A DNA stretch of 52,106 nucleotides from assembly GCA_016124275.1 (NCBI GenBank), contig WGOA01000039.1, forward strand, positions 1 through 52,106. The letters are read 5' to 3'. The notes beneath the pieces are model-generated. The model worked only from the letters and a program-made list of their open reading frames with translations. It was not told the origin of the DNA and did not search any database. The position numbers and the translations under genes were made by a program. Shown in pieces: positions 44,586-52,106 of the stretch. Source of the DNA: Bacteroidota bacterium (GTDB lineage: Bacteria > Bacteroidota > Bacteroidia > Chitinophagales > BACL12). The stretch's first letter is position 1. Every line of letters starts with the position of its first letter.

Positions 44586-45131
44586 TTACTTGTTGAACTG
44601 CTGGTTTAACTCGTTCTCTAGAAGCAGTATGCCGTTTGCAACGGCAAATGCATTTTGCGCAGTCTGGTAACGGCTGTCGTGGATGGCTTCTTCGGTGGTG
44701 GTGGCTTCCAGAATTTTATTCAGCGTGTCCATTTCAGATTCTGTGAAGGCGCCTTCTATGAATATTTCAAGAATTACTTTATAGCCATCGTCAACTGTTT
44801 TCCTGTAAAAATTGAACAACCCAATGGCAGCATCGCGCAGTTCCACATTTCCGTCAAAAGCGGGGAGAGCTGTAACCAGTGCGGTGCTTTCATCAATTTA
44901 GCGAAGGAGCGAAGCGTGGATAGCCCAAAGAGCTGTTTCGTCAAACACCTCCGAATTCATTTGTTCCTGAAAGCTCAGGAGCAATACACCGATTTTGTTT
45001 TGCTCATCAACAATGAAATCGTTGTAAGCCGCAGCGCTGTCCACGCCAGGGGCTTGAGCAGAGAGGGTGTTTTGGCTCAGGTTGGAGACAAACAGGGCAA
45101 GGCTTAACAAGGCAAAGGCGATGGTTTTCAT
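44586..45131 (-). pseudogene. Secreted protein gene interrupted by an in-frame stop
   Basis: Reading from an ATG at 45131, a signal peptide (MKTIAFALLSLALFVSNLSQ) opens a frame of about 180 codons. It runs through YNDFIVDEQNKIGVLLLSFQEQMNSE to HASLLR, meets TAA at 44900-44898, and continues in the same frame through IDESTALVTALPAFDGNVELRDAAIGLFNFYRKTVDDGY to the real stop at 44586. Both parts look like one helical exported protein. A single base change, a sequencing error or a read-through stop would explain it. I do not know the family. Downstream is tRNA-Glu on the other side of the promoter region, and no operon is seen. Confidence 0.7.
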
Positions 45132-45243
45132 GCGGGTGTTGTTTGCAAATCGAGCATGCAATATGGTGGGCATACGTGATTGAACCAGCAAAGTTTTGCG
45201 CCTGGCCCCGGGCGTTTGCATTCATGTTGGGGAAGGGGCACAA

Positions 45244-45276
45244 AAAACCCTGGTCAACCAAAAGGTGACCAGGGTT
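45244..45276 (-). terminator. Terminator of tRNA-Glu
   Basis: An 11-bp perfect stem (45246-45256 with 45266-45276), 9-base loop, and a T-run on the minus strand just after. It follows the tRNA 3' end by 5 bases. Confidence 0.85.
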
Positions 45277-45280
45277 GCAG

Positions 45281-45352
45281 TAGCCCGTAGGGGAATCGAA
45301 CCCCTGTTACAGGAATGAAAATCCTGCGTCCTAACCCCTAGACGAACGGGCC
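45281..45352 (-). tRNA. tRNA-Glu (UUC)
   Basis: Read on the minus strand: acceptor GGCCCGT pairs with ACGGGCT (one G-U pair), the anticodon stem CAGGA/TCCTG encloses TTTTCAT with anticodon UUC, and the T arm is AGGGGTTCGATTCCCCT. The gene is 72 bases long with A as discriminator and no encoded CCA. Confidence 0.96.
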
Positions 45353-45392
45353 AAGTGTAAAGAACGAAGCGCAAGGTTTCCCGAAGCGCCGA

Positions 45393-45422
45393 CAAAAATA
45401 AGCACTGTAGCCTATTTGGAAA
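45393..45422 (-). promoter_or_regulatory. Promoter of tRNA-Glu
   Basis: Minus strand TTTC (45422-45419), 18-base spacer, TATTTTTG (45400-45393). The second element matches TAnnTTTG exactly. Transcription would begin near 45386, about 34 bases before the tRNA. Confidence 0.5.
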
Positions 45423-45526
45423 ACTTTTTGAGCAAGTTTCCTCGATTTTCCTGCACCAGGGCGGGAGCGGTCGCCTGGGCCTGGCAAGATCACCCGCTTG
45501 ATGCTGCTTAAGCGCCTGCCTTTGCG

Positions 45527-45534
45527 TACCTTTG
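45527..45534 (+). promoter_or_regulatory. Candidate -7 element of gap
   Basis: TACCTTTG matches TAnnTTTG and lies 22 bases before the gap start codon. No TTG lies 19-21 bases upstream, so the call relies on one element. Confidence 0.45.
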
Positions 45535-45555
45535 CGGCCACAAACCAAGTCTACC

Positions 45556-46557
45556 ATGAGCAAATTGCGCGTAGCCATTAACGGCTTTGGCCGGATTGGC
45601 CGGATAACCATGCGTAACCTGATCGGTCGCCCGGAAATTGAAGTGGTCGCCATCAACGACCTGACCGATAACAAGACGCTGGCCCACCTGTTTAAGTACG
45701 ACTCTATCCACGGTGTTTTTGCTGGAGATGTGAGTTCTGACGAAAATTCCATTACCATCAACGGCCATCGGATGAACGCTTATGCAGAGCGCAATCCGGA
45801 AGCCCTTCCCTGGGCAGATCTCAAGGTGGATGTAGTGGTAGAAAGCACGGGATTGTTTCTGGATCGCCCCAAAGCCGGCATGCACCTCAAGGCCGGTGCT
45901 AAAAAAGTGGTTATCTCAGCTCCTGCCAAGGGAAGCGACATCCGCTCGGTGGTCATGGGCGTCAACGACAATTTAGTCCAGGCCAGCGATGACATTTTGT
46001 CCAATGCTTCCTGCACCACCAACTGCGTAGCGCCGATGGTCAAAGTGCTGTTGGAAAACTTTGGCATCGAAAGTGCCTTTTTGGTCACTATTCACGCCTA
46101 TACCTCTGACCAGCAATTGCACGACGCGCCGCACAAAGATTTGCGTCGCGCACGCGCTGCTGCCATGAGCATTGTGCCTACATCAACCGGAGCAGCCAGC
46201 GCTGTGACCAAAATCTTCCCGGATTTGGTGGGCAAAATTGGCGGTTCCGCGCTGCGGGTTCCGGTGCCGGATGGCTCCATTACCGACCTGACCTGCGTGC
46301 TGAGCAAGGATGCCGATGTGGCCGCAATCAATGCCGCTTTCCGGGCCGCAGCAAATGGTCCGCTCAAGGGGTACTTGCAGTACAACGAAGACCCCATCGT
46401 GTCTATCGACATCGTGACCAATCCGCACTCCTGCATCTTTGATGCCGAGTTAACGGCAGTCATTGGCCGCACCATCAAAGTGGTGGGCTGGTACGACAAC
46501 GAGTACGGCTACTCTGCCCGCATGGCTGACCTGTTGGTCAAGCTGAGCAAAATGTAA
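45556..46557 (+). CDS. gap: Glyceraldehyde-3-phosphate dehydrogenase, type I
   Basis: It oxidises glyceraldehyde 3-phosphate to 1,3-bisphosphoglycerate with NAD+. The ATG at 45556 gives 333 residues ([17 protein letters not shown]). The catalytic cysteine is C153 in [13 protein letters not shown]. The aspartate in [21 protein letters not shown] is a sign of NAD preference. [17 protein letters not shown] is the usual C-terminal motif. pgk follows after 17 bases, so gap and pgk form the standard glycolytic pair. Confidence 0.97.
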   Translation: MSKLRVAINGFGRIGRITMRNLIGRPEIEVVAINDLTDNKTLAHLFKYDSIHGVFAGDVSSDENSITINGHRMNAYAERNPEALPWADLKVDVVVESTGLFLDRPKAGMHLKAGAKKVVISAPAKGSDIRSVVMGVNDNLVQASDDILSNASCTTNCVAPMVKVLLENFGIESAFLVTIHAYTSDQQLHDAPHKDLRRARAAAMSIVPTSTGAASAVTKIFPDLVGKIGGSALRVPVPDGSITDLTCVLSKDADVAAINAAFRAAANGPLKGYLQYNEDPIVSIDIVTNPHSCIFDAELTAVIGRTIKVVGWYDNEYGYSARMADLLVKLSKM

Positions 46558-46574
46558 GCGCTCAACCCGCTGCC

Positions 46575-47777
46575 ATGATCAACTTCCAGCACTATTCGTT
46601 CGGGGGGAAACGCGCGCTGATCCGCGTGGACTACAATGTTCCCTTAGACGATCAGCTCCACGTGACGGACGACACCCGCATCAGCGCAACCCTGGGTACG
46701 TTGAACCATATTCTTCGACAGGGTGGGTCAGTCGTGTTGATGTCCCACTTAGGTCGTCCCAAAGGCGGCCCGGAGGGCAAATTCAGCCTTCGCCACATCA
46801 TCCCTGCACTTCGCGCGGTTTTGGGCGGTGAACACGAGATTCAGTTTGCCGATGATTGCATCAGTGAGCGTGCATTTGCCCAATCTGCGGCCCTGCAGCC
46901 CGGCCAGATTCTCCTGTTGGAGAACCTGCGCTTTTATAAGGAAGAAGAGAAGGGCGATGAGGCTTTTGCCGAAAAGTTGGCCCGTCACGGCGACGTGTAC
47001 ATCAATGACGCCTTTGGAACGGCCCACCGGGCACATGCTTCCACGGCTGTTATTGCCCGCTATTTTGCGGATGATGCCAAAGGCTTCGGTCTTGTTATGG
47101 GCAGCGAGATTGCCAATGCCGACCGGGTCTTAGAGCATACCGAGCGTCCTTTTGTGGCCATTCTCGGCGGGGCCAAGGTGAGCGGTAAAATCATGATCAT
47201 TGAGCGCTTGCTGGAAAAGGCCGATATCATCCTGATTGGTGGCGGCATGAGTTACACCTTTGCCAAAGCCGCCGGAGGTTCTGTAGGAACCTCTATGGTT
47301 GAGGAAGACCGCCTGGATACTGCGCGCCGCATGGTTGAACTGGCCAAGGCTAAAGGGGTTGCCTTGCTGCTCCCTATTGACTCCGTTATTGCAGATAACT
47401 TTTCTAATGACGCCACCCGAAAAGTGGCGTCGAATGATGCGATTCCGGACGGCTGGATGGGCTTGGACATTGGGGAGAAAACCATCGCCCGGTTTCGCGA
47501 GGCTATTTTGCGCTCCAGAACCATTCTTTGGAATGGTCCGATGGGTGTGTTTGAGATGCCGAATTTTCAGCAAGGTACCATGGCCATCGCGCAGGCCATC
47601 GCTGACGCTACCGCCAAAGGGGCCTTCAGCCTGGTGGGGGGAGGCGATTCCGTCGCTGCAGTGAACCAGTTTGGTTTTGCCGATCAGGTTAGCTACGTGA
47701 GCACGGGGGGGGGAGCGATGCTGGAGTACTTTGAAGGCAAGGAATTGCCGGGTATTGCCGCAATTGCTTCGCAATAG
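46575..47777 (+). CDS. pgk: Phosphoglycerate kinase
   Basis: It transfers the acyl phosphate of 1,3-bisphosphoglycerate to ADP. The 400-residue protein starts [26 protein letters not shown], with the substrate-binding RVDYNVP motif; [26 protein letters not shown] and the C-terminal [13 protein letters not shown] and [18 protein letters not shown] are all in place. It is the second gene of the gap-pgk pair, with a perfect terminator about 30 bases after its stop. Confidence 0.97.
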   Translation: MINFQHYSFGGKRALIRVDYNVPLDDQLHVTDDTRISATLGTLNHILRQGGSVVLMSHLGRPKGGPEGKFSLRHIIPALRAVLGGEHEIQFADDCISERAFAQSAALQPGQILLLENLRFYKEEEKGDEAFAEKLARHGDVYINDAFGTAHRAHASTAVIARYFADDAKGFGLVMGSEIANADRVLEHTERPFVAILGGAKVSGKIMIIERLLEKADIILIGGGMSYTFAKAAGGSVGTSMVEEDRLDTARRMVELAKAKGVALLLPIDSVIADNFSNDATRKVASNDAIPDGWMGLDIGEKTIARFREAILRSRTILWNGPMGVFEMPNFQQGTMAIAQAIADATAKGAFSLVGGGDSVAAVNQFGFADQVSYVSTGGGAMLEYFEGKELPGIAAIASQ

Positions 47778-47806
47778 TTCAGTTAAGCGATTATTGCTCA
47801 AATCCT

Positions 47807-47836
47807 AAAAACCGCCCTATAGGGCGGTTTTTTTTT
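47807..47836 (+). terminator. Intrinsic terminator after pgk
   Basis: A perfect 11-bp stem (47807-47817 with 47822-47832) around TATA, with nine T (47828-47836) on the plus strand and five A (47807-47811) on the left. It can work in both directions. Confidence 0.95.
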
Positions 47837-47897
47837 GGCCATTTCCAGGAAAACTGGCTCGGACAAAGCCCAAAATCTGCCATAGAGGAGCCGTTTA

Positions 47898-47942
47898 TCC
47901 CACAGCTTCCCACGGAAGGGGTAAATGCCCCACAATCTCCCA
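47898..47942 (-). promoter_or_regulatory. MraZ-type box array, minus strand
   Basis: TCCCA or CCCCA (the complement of TGGGN) occurs at 47898, 47908, 47928 and 47938, and GGGGT fills the degenerate position at 47918. All are 10 bases apart. This matches TGGGN-N5 direct repeats on the minus strand. It lies about 310-350 bases before mraZ. Confidence 0.55.
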
Positions 47943-48145
47943 CTGAAAGACCCTTTCTGGCCATTTTAGGCCCGTATCCCTGTATTTCTTGTCTTTCGAG
48001 GGAGTGTTTTTCCCGAATTGATGCTACATAATGTGCATAAACTGTCGCACTTATTCCCTGTATGCTCTTGAGAATCAATATTATAGAGAAAATATAAATA
48101 TAAAATGTGAAATTTTATTTTGGTTTTATGTGGATAATTTTTTAG

Positions 48146-48180
48146 TGGGAAATTGTGGTAGAGTGTGGGAGTTTGTGGGA
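48146..48180 (+). promoter_or_regulatory. MraZ-type box array before mraZ
   Basis: TGGGA at 48146, TGGTA at 48156, TGGGA at 48166 and TGGGA at 48176, exactly 10 bases apart (TGGGN-N5 repeats). MraZ is known to bind such direct repeats upstream of its own gene and repress the cluster. The array ends 67 bases before the mraZ start. Confidence 0.8.
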
Positions 48181-48247
48181 ATATTCGCCTACATTAGCGT
48201 CAACTTACGCCCGTTGACGACAACGTACAACACAAGGGTCAGCCTCG

Positions 48248-48706
48248 ATGTCCTCTTTATTAGGCGAATACCACTGCAAGCTCGACGACAAGGGTCGGGT
48301 TAAGGTTCCTTCTGAACTCAAGCGCAAACTCCAAAAGTTTAGCGCTGACGGGCGGGATGTGGTTATCCTAAAACGGGGCTTTGAAGGATGCCTGGAGTGT
48401 TTTCCCGAGTCGAGCTGGTTGCTGGAATTGGTTAAGGTTGAAGGCCGCATAAACTCGTTTCGCGAAGATGATCGAACCTTCACCCGCAAGTTTTTGGATG
48501 GCATCAAGGAGGTCGTCCTGGATTCTGCGGACCGTATGCTGATTCCGGCCAACCTGCTGGCCAGCGCTGGCATCAAGGGCGAGTTGGTCATCCTCGGAGT
48601 GCTGAACAGACTTGAATTGTGGGATCCGGAAAAACTCAGGAAACACCGCGAGGACAGTGAAGAAGGCTACGCTGAGCTGGCTGCAAGGGTGATGGGACCT
48701 TCGTGA
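48248..48706 (+). CDS. mraZ: Transcriptional regulator MraZ
   Basis: A 152-residue DNA-binding regulator of the division and cell wall cluster. It has two AbrB-like halves, each with a DxxxR motif: LDDKGRVKVP (about 12-21) and LDSADRMLIP (about 91-100). In E. coli and Mycoplasma MraZ forms a ring that binds TGGGN repeats at its promoter. Two such arrays lie upstream here. Its TGA overlaps the rsmH start, so the genes are coupled. Confidence 0.95.
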   Translation: MSSLLGEYHCKLDDKGRVKVPSELKRKLQKFSADGRDVVILKRGFEGCLECFPESSWLLELVKVEGRINSFREDDRTFTRKFLDGIKEVVLDSADRMLIPANLLASAGIKGELVILGVLNRLELWDPEKLRKHREDSEEGYAELAARVMGPS

Positions 48707-49635
48707 TGAAAAACGATCACGCTTACCACGCCCCCGTTCTTTTACATGAGGCCCTGGAAGGGTTGAATATCCAGTCGGCAGGAACCTATGTGGACGCCAC
48801 GTTTGGCGGCGGCGGACACAGCCGCGCCATCCTGGAGCGACTGGGTCCGCAAGGGCGGGTGTTTGGTTGGGATCAGGATCCCGATGCCGCAGCGCAAGTT
48901 CCTGACGATCCGCGTTTTTGCCTGATTCCGGAAAACTTTCGCCACCTGCAGCGCTTCCTCCGTCTGCACGCCGCATTGCCTGTGCAAGGTATTCTGGCCG
49001 ATTTGGGGGTTTCGTCGCACCAGATCGATACAGCGGCACGCGGTTTCTCTACGCGCTTCGATGCGCCACTGGATATGCGGATGGATACCCGCGCAGGAGT
49101 TACGGCGGCGCAGTGGCTGGAGCAGGTGTCGGAGGAAATGCTGGTTCAGGCGTTCAGCCGCTACGGCGAAGTTCGGAACAGCAAAAGGCTTGCTGCCTCA
49201 GTGGTGCTCGCGCGAAGGGAGGCCCCCCTTCGAACTACAGGCGACCTGGTGCGCTTAGCCGATACCCTTGTAGTGGGGCAGCGCAACAAATACCTGGCGC
49301 AGGTTTTCCAGGCCATTCGAATGGCGGTGAACGATGAGCTTGGCGCATTGGAGGAGTTTTTGGTTCAGGCTGAACAGTGCCTGGCACCGGGTGGACGATT
49401 GGTGGTGATCACGTACCACTCTTTGGAAGACAGACCGGTCAAGCAGTTTTTGCTGCACGGCCGTTTCGATCGGGAGCCGGAAAAGGATTTCTATGGCAAT
49501 CCTATTCGGGGAATGGTTCCCGTGGGCCGCAAACCGATCACGGCCTCTGACGACGAACTGCGCGCCAATCCCCGGGCCCGCAGTGCAAAAATGAGAATCG
49601 CAGAGCGCCTGGGCGCTACGGAAAACCAGGATTGA
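48706..49635 (+). CDS. rsmH: 16S rRNA (cytosine(1402)-N(4))-methyltransferase
   Basis: An SAM-dependent enzyme that modifies C1402 of 16S rRNA. The N-terminus HAPVLLHEALEGL and VDATFGGGGHSRAIL form the SAM-binding motif; ILADLGVSSHQIDTAARGFSTRFDAPLDMRMD is the family signature. ATG at 48706 gives 309 residues, sharing one base with the mraZ stop; a GTG at 48703 would add one residue. It is the second gene of the standard mraZ-rsmH-ftsL-ftsI order. Confidence 0.97.
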   Translation: MKNDHAYHAPVLLHEALEGLNIQSAGTYVDATFGGGGHSRAILERLGPQGRVFGWDQDPDAAAQVPDDPRFCLIPENFRHLQRFLRLHAALPVQGILADLGVSSHQIDTAARGFSTRFDAPLDMRMDTRAGVTAAQWLEQVSEEMLVQAFSRYGEVRNSKRLAASVVLARREAPLRTTGDLVRLADTLVVGQRNKYLAQVFQAIRMAVNDELGALEEFLVQAEQCLAPGGRLVVITYHSLEDRPVKQFLLHGRFDREPEKDFYGNPIRGMVPVGRKPITASDDELRANPRARSAKMRIAERLGATENQD

Positions 49636-49641
49636 ATAACC

Positions 49642-50022
49642 ATGGCAGCAGAAAACAACAAAGAACCGATGGACCAGGAGGCCGGCAAGCGAAATGCGCT
49701 GCAGGATTTTCTGGCCTTGGTGAATGTAAGGCAGTGGTGGAAATACAACCGTTTTGTGGACCGCTTGCCCTTTCTGTTGTTTTGCACATTTCTGGCGGCA
49801 TTTTATATATGGAATAGGCACACATTTGAACGCCAGGTTCGCGAACTGGACCGCCTGAACCGCGAGCTGACCGAGTTGCGTTGGTACTACGATACCGCTA
49901 AAGATGAATTGGCGCGCCATAGCCGGCAAAGCAGTGTCGCTGATCGCGTGGCTGCGCGCGGCATCCTGGAGTTGACGCAACCTCCTCTGATCATAGCCGA
50001 AGAAAAGAACCGGAAGCGATGA
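49642..50022 (+). CDS. ftsL: FtsL-like division protein
   Basis: A 126-residue bitopic membrane protein in the place of ftsL. A short cytoplasmic part (about 1-40), one membrane segment (DRLPFLLFCTFLAAFYIWN, about 40-58) and a periplasmic coiled coil (ERQVRELDRLNRELTEL) are all visible. FtsL joins the FtsQ-FtsB-FtsL complex that controls FtsI and FtsW. Sequence conservation is low, so position and layout are the main evidence. Its stop overlaps the ftsI start by ATGA. Confidence 0.85.
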   Translation: MAAENNKEPMDQEAGKRNALQDFLALVNVRQWWKYNRFVDRLPFLLFCTFLAAFYIWNRHTFERQVRELDRLNRELTELRWYYDTAKDELARHSRQSSVADRVAARGILELTQPPLIIAEEKNRKR

Positions 50023-52103
50023 GCGATACCATCAAACACAGCATGATCCGGCGTTTGCAGCTTGTGCTGCTGGGGCTGGTTGTTCTGGCCGGAATGGTCA
50101 TTTTTCGCGCCGGTAAGGTTTTCTACGTGGATGGTGAAAGCTACCGCGCCAAAGCGGACAGCGCCTACATTCACTACCGCCAGATTGAAGCGGAACGCGG
50201 CAACATATACGCTGCTGATGGGAGTTTGCTGGCCGCGTCTTTCCCTTACTTCAGCATCGCCATCGATCCGGTTGCTCCTTCCGAGACGGACTTTCGCGCC
50301 AACGTTGACTCGCTTGCGTTGTGTCTGGCTCGTCACGACGGCAAGCGCAGCGCACAGGAGTATCGCCGCCAGTTGATTCAGTCACGGGCTGCCGGCAAGC
50401 GCTACCTTCGTTTTGACAACAAGGTTTCTTATCCCGAGTTGCAGGCCATGAAAAACTGGCCGTTGTTTCGGCTTGGCCAATACCGCGGTGGTTTGGTCGT
50501 GGAGCCGTTCAACCTGCGCGAAAAACCATACGGAGTATTGGCTCACCGTACCATTGGATATGTTACGAAAGAAGTGTCCGTTGGTATAGAAGGTCAGTAC
50601 GATGGGTTGTTGTCAGGTCGCAACGGGCAACAGTTGGTGCGCAAGATTTCAGGCGGCTACCAACTGCCGCTGCATGACAAAAACGAAATTGAGCCCGAAC
50701 ACGGCCGCGACATCGTCACCACATTGGACATCAGCATTCAGGATGTGGCCGAGACAGCGCTCGAGGAATCCCTGATCCGCCATGATGCTGAGTACGGCAG
50801 CGCGGTAGTCATGGAAGTAGCCACTGGCAAAATCGTAGCCATGGCAAATCTTACCCGGATAGAGGAGGGGCTTTACTTTGAAAAGTTCAATTACGCCATT
50901 GGCGATCGCACAGAGCCCGGTTCCACATTTAAGCTCGCTTCCGTGCTGGCGCTGTTGGAGGACGGTCGCTGTGACTTCAACGAGACGGTTGATCTGGAAC
51001 GCGGTCGCTGCACGTACCACGGCATTCCGATGTCGGATTCGGAAGGTAAGCACGAGTTGACGTTGGTGACCTTGCCCAGGGCCTTCTGGCGATCATCCAA
51101 TGTGGGCATCAGCAAGCTGGTTCACCGCTATTACCGCGACCGTCCCGCCGATTTTGTGGCGCGCCTGAAACAATTCCACCTGCACGAAGCTACGGGCATC
51201 CAAATTTCGGGTGAAGAGGCCCCGATTCTTCCCACAAATCCGGCGGATCGGAGCAGTTGGTCTGGCATTACGCTGCCTTGGTTGTCCATCGGGTATGAAC
51301 TGCAAATGTCTCCCCTGCAAACGTTGGTGTTTTACAATGCTGTGGCCAACGGAGGCAAGATGATGAAGCCCTACCTGGTCAGCGAGATCCGCGAACACGG
51401 CCGAACCGTAGAGCGCTTTGAGCCCATTGTGGTTGATCCGCACATTGCCTCGCCGAAGTCTATTGCAGCTGTGCAAAAGTTGTTGCGCATGGTGGTTGAT
51501 TCCGGTACAGCGCGCACCCTGAAGAGTCCGTATTACAGTGCTGCAGGAAAAACCGGAACCTCCGTTATTAACAACGAGCGCGTCAGTTATCACCAGGACA
51601 TCTACCAGGCTTCTTTTGCTGGCTATTTTCCTGCAGAAGCGCCGCGCTACTCCTGCATTGTTGTCATCAGTGCGCCACGCCGTAATGGATATTACGGAGC
51701 GGATGTTGCGGGTCCTGTGTTCAAAGCCATTGCAGACCGCGTGCATTCGTCCCAGCTTGGAGGGCACCAGCCTGTTAACGCAGAAGATAAGCTGCGCGAG
51801 GCCCCCAAAGCCAAAGGATACCAGCCCGATTTGCGCGAAGTCTACAACAACCTTGAATGGCCTGTCCTCTGGTCGGCGAGCAGCGAATGGGCAGCTGTGC
51901 AGAGCAGCGGAGCAGGAGCGATTCCCGCTGTCCAGTCGCTGGAGTTTGCGGACAGGGCTTTGCCTGACGTGCGCGGTATGGGCTTGCGCGATGCCTTGTT
52001 CTTGTTGGAAAACAAGGGATGGGTGGTCACTTTTTCCGGCATAGGAAAAGTCAAAGGCGTGCGACGTGACGAGCATGGGGCGCTTCATTTGACGCTTGGT
52101 TGA
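50019..52103 (+). CDS. ftsI: Division-specific penicillin-binding protein (FtsI) with PASTA domain
   Basis: A transpeptidase that cross-links septal peptidoglycan. The 694-residue protein has an N-terminal membrane anchor (about 12-30), a dimerisation domain (about 40-210) and a transpeptidase domain. The active-site motifs are STFK (S302-K305), SSN (359-361) and KTGT (511-514). A C-terminal PASTA-like domain (about 645-694; ALPDVRGMGLRDALFLLENKGW) follows. The stop lies three bases before the window end; murE would be expected next. Confidence 0.96.
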   Translation: MSDTIKHSMIRRLQLVLLGLVVLAGMVIFRAGKVFYVDGESYRAKADSAYIHYRQIEAERGNIYAADGSLLAASFPYFSIAIDPVAPSETDFRANVDSLALCLARHDGKRSAQEYRRQLIQSRAAGKRYLRFDNKVSYPELQAMKNWPLFRLGQYRGGLVVEPFNLREKPYGVLAHRTIGYVTKEVSVGIEGQYDGLLSGRNGQQLVRKISGGYQLPLHDKNEIEPEHGRDIVTTLDISIQDVAETALEESLIRHDAEYGSAVVMEVATGKIVAMANLTRIEEGLYFEKFNYAIGDRTEPGSTFKLASVLALLEDGRCDFNETVDLERGRCTYHGIPMSDSEGKHELTLVTLPRAFWRSSNVGISKLVHRYYRDRPADFVARLKQFHLHEATGIQISGEEAPILPTNPADRSSWSGITLPWLSIGYELQMSPLQTLVFYNAVANGGKMMKPYLVSEIREHGRTVERFEPIVVDPHIASPKSIAAVQKLLRMVVDSGTARTLKSPYYSAAGKTGTSVINNERVSYHQDIYQASFAGYFPAEAPRYSCIVVISAPRRNGYYGADVAGPVFKAIADRVHSSQLGGHQPVNAEDKLREAPKAKGYQPDLREVYNNLEWPVLWSASSEWAAVQSSGAGAIPAVQSLEFADRALPDVRGMGLRDALFLLENKGWVVTFSGIGKVKGVRRDEHGALHLTLG

Positions 52104-52106
52104 GCA

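Noticed and set aside
48191-48198. mraZ promoter at TACATTAG/TTTG
   Set aside because: The spacing to the only upstream TTTG is 14-15 bases, too short for the known consensus.

Overview
The window comes from a member of the Bacteroidota. The evidence is two proteins with type IX secretion C-terminal sorting domains, several promoters of the phylum's TTG-N18..20-TAnnTTTG type, a short RpoD-like sigma factor that starts MRNLKIT, a HD-PycTM fusion and a typical mraZ-rsmH-ftsL-ftsI start of the division cluster. Most genes look moderately GC-rich. A Saprospira-like lineage is possible but I cannot prove it from this sequence.

Region by region. 1-943 is the 3' part of tyrS. 960-1565 is a small secreted protein with a sorting domain. 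1816-15611 holds a complete reductive pyrimidine degradation pathway, all on the plus strand: mmsA, a class III aminotransferase, an NCS1 nucleobase permease, dihydropyrimidinase, beta-ureidopropionase, preT and preA. Together they would import uracil or thymine and carry it through dihydropyrimidine, N-carbamoyl-beta-amino acid, beta-amino acid and (methyl)malonate semialdehyde to acetyl-CoA or propionyl-CoA. Two unrelated insertions interrupt the run. One is an AT-rich AAA ATPase/RloB pair resembling AbiL-type phage defence (3385-5254). The other is a 716-residue secreted protein with its own terminator (12018-14240).

15714-23159 carries hemJ, an ECF sigma factor with a membrane partner, a STAS-purA-pabB operon and the bifunctional (p)ppGpp gene. 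23435-27050 has tRNA-Leu, a 13-bp tandem repeat, tig, clpP and clpX, followed by a strong terminator and a long stretch without genes. 27820-34135 is a signalling region: a helical-repeat protein, two coupled response regulators, a Ras/Rab-like GTPase, a HD phosphohydrolase fused to a Pycsar-effector (PycTM) domain, a candidate small RNA and an RpoD-like sigma factor. 34565-38525 contains a DUF4177-type protein, a PA0069-type radical SAM protein, a SulP transporter and a DoxX protein.

38574-44521 is a beta-oxidation operon: thiolase, FadJ, an ACAD10/11-type acyl-CoA dehydrogenase and an ACAD11/LvaA-type kinase. The last three genes are joined by ATGA overlaps, which suggests use of 4-hydroxyacyl-CoAs. 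44586-45131 is a gene cut by an in-frame stop. tRNA-Glu, gap and pgk follow. The window ends in the division cluster, preceded by two arrays of MraZ-type boxes on opposite strands.

Most noteworthy: the defence-like pair inside the pyrimidine operon, the GTPase/HD-PycTM neighbourhood without a cyclase, the double MraZ box arrays, and three short tandem repeats, two of them in-frame inside conserved enzymes.
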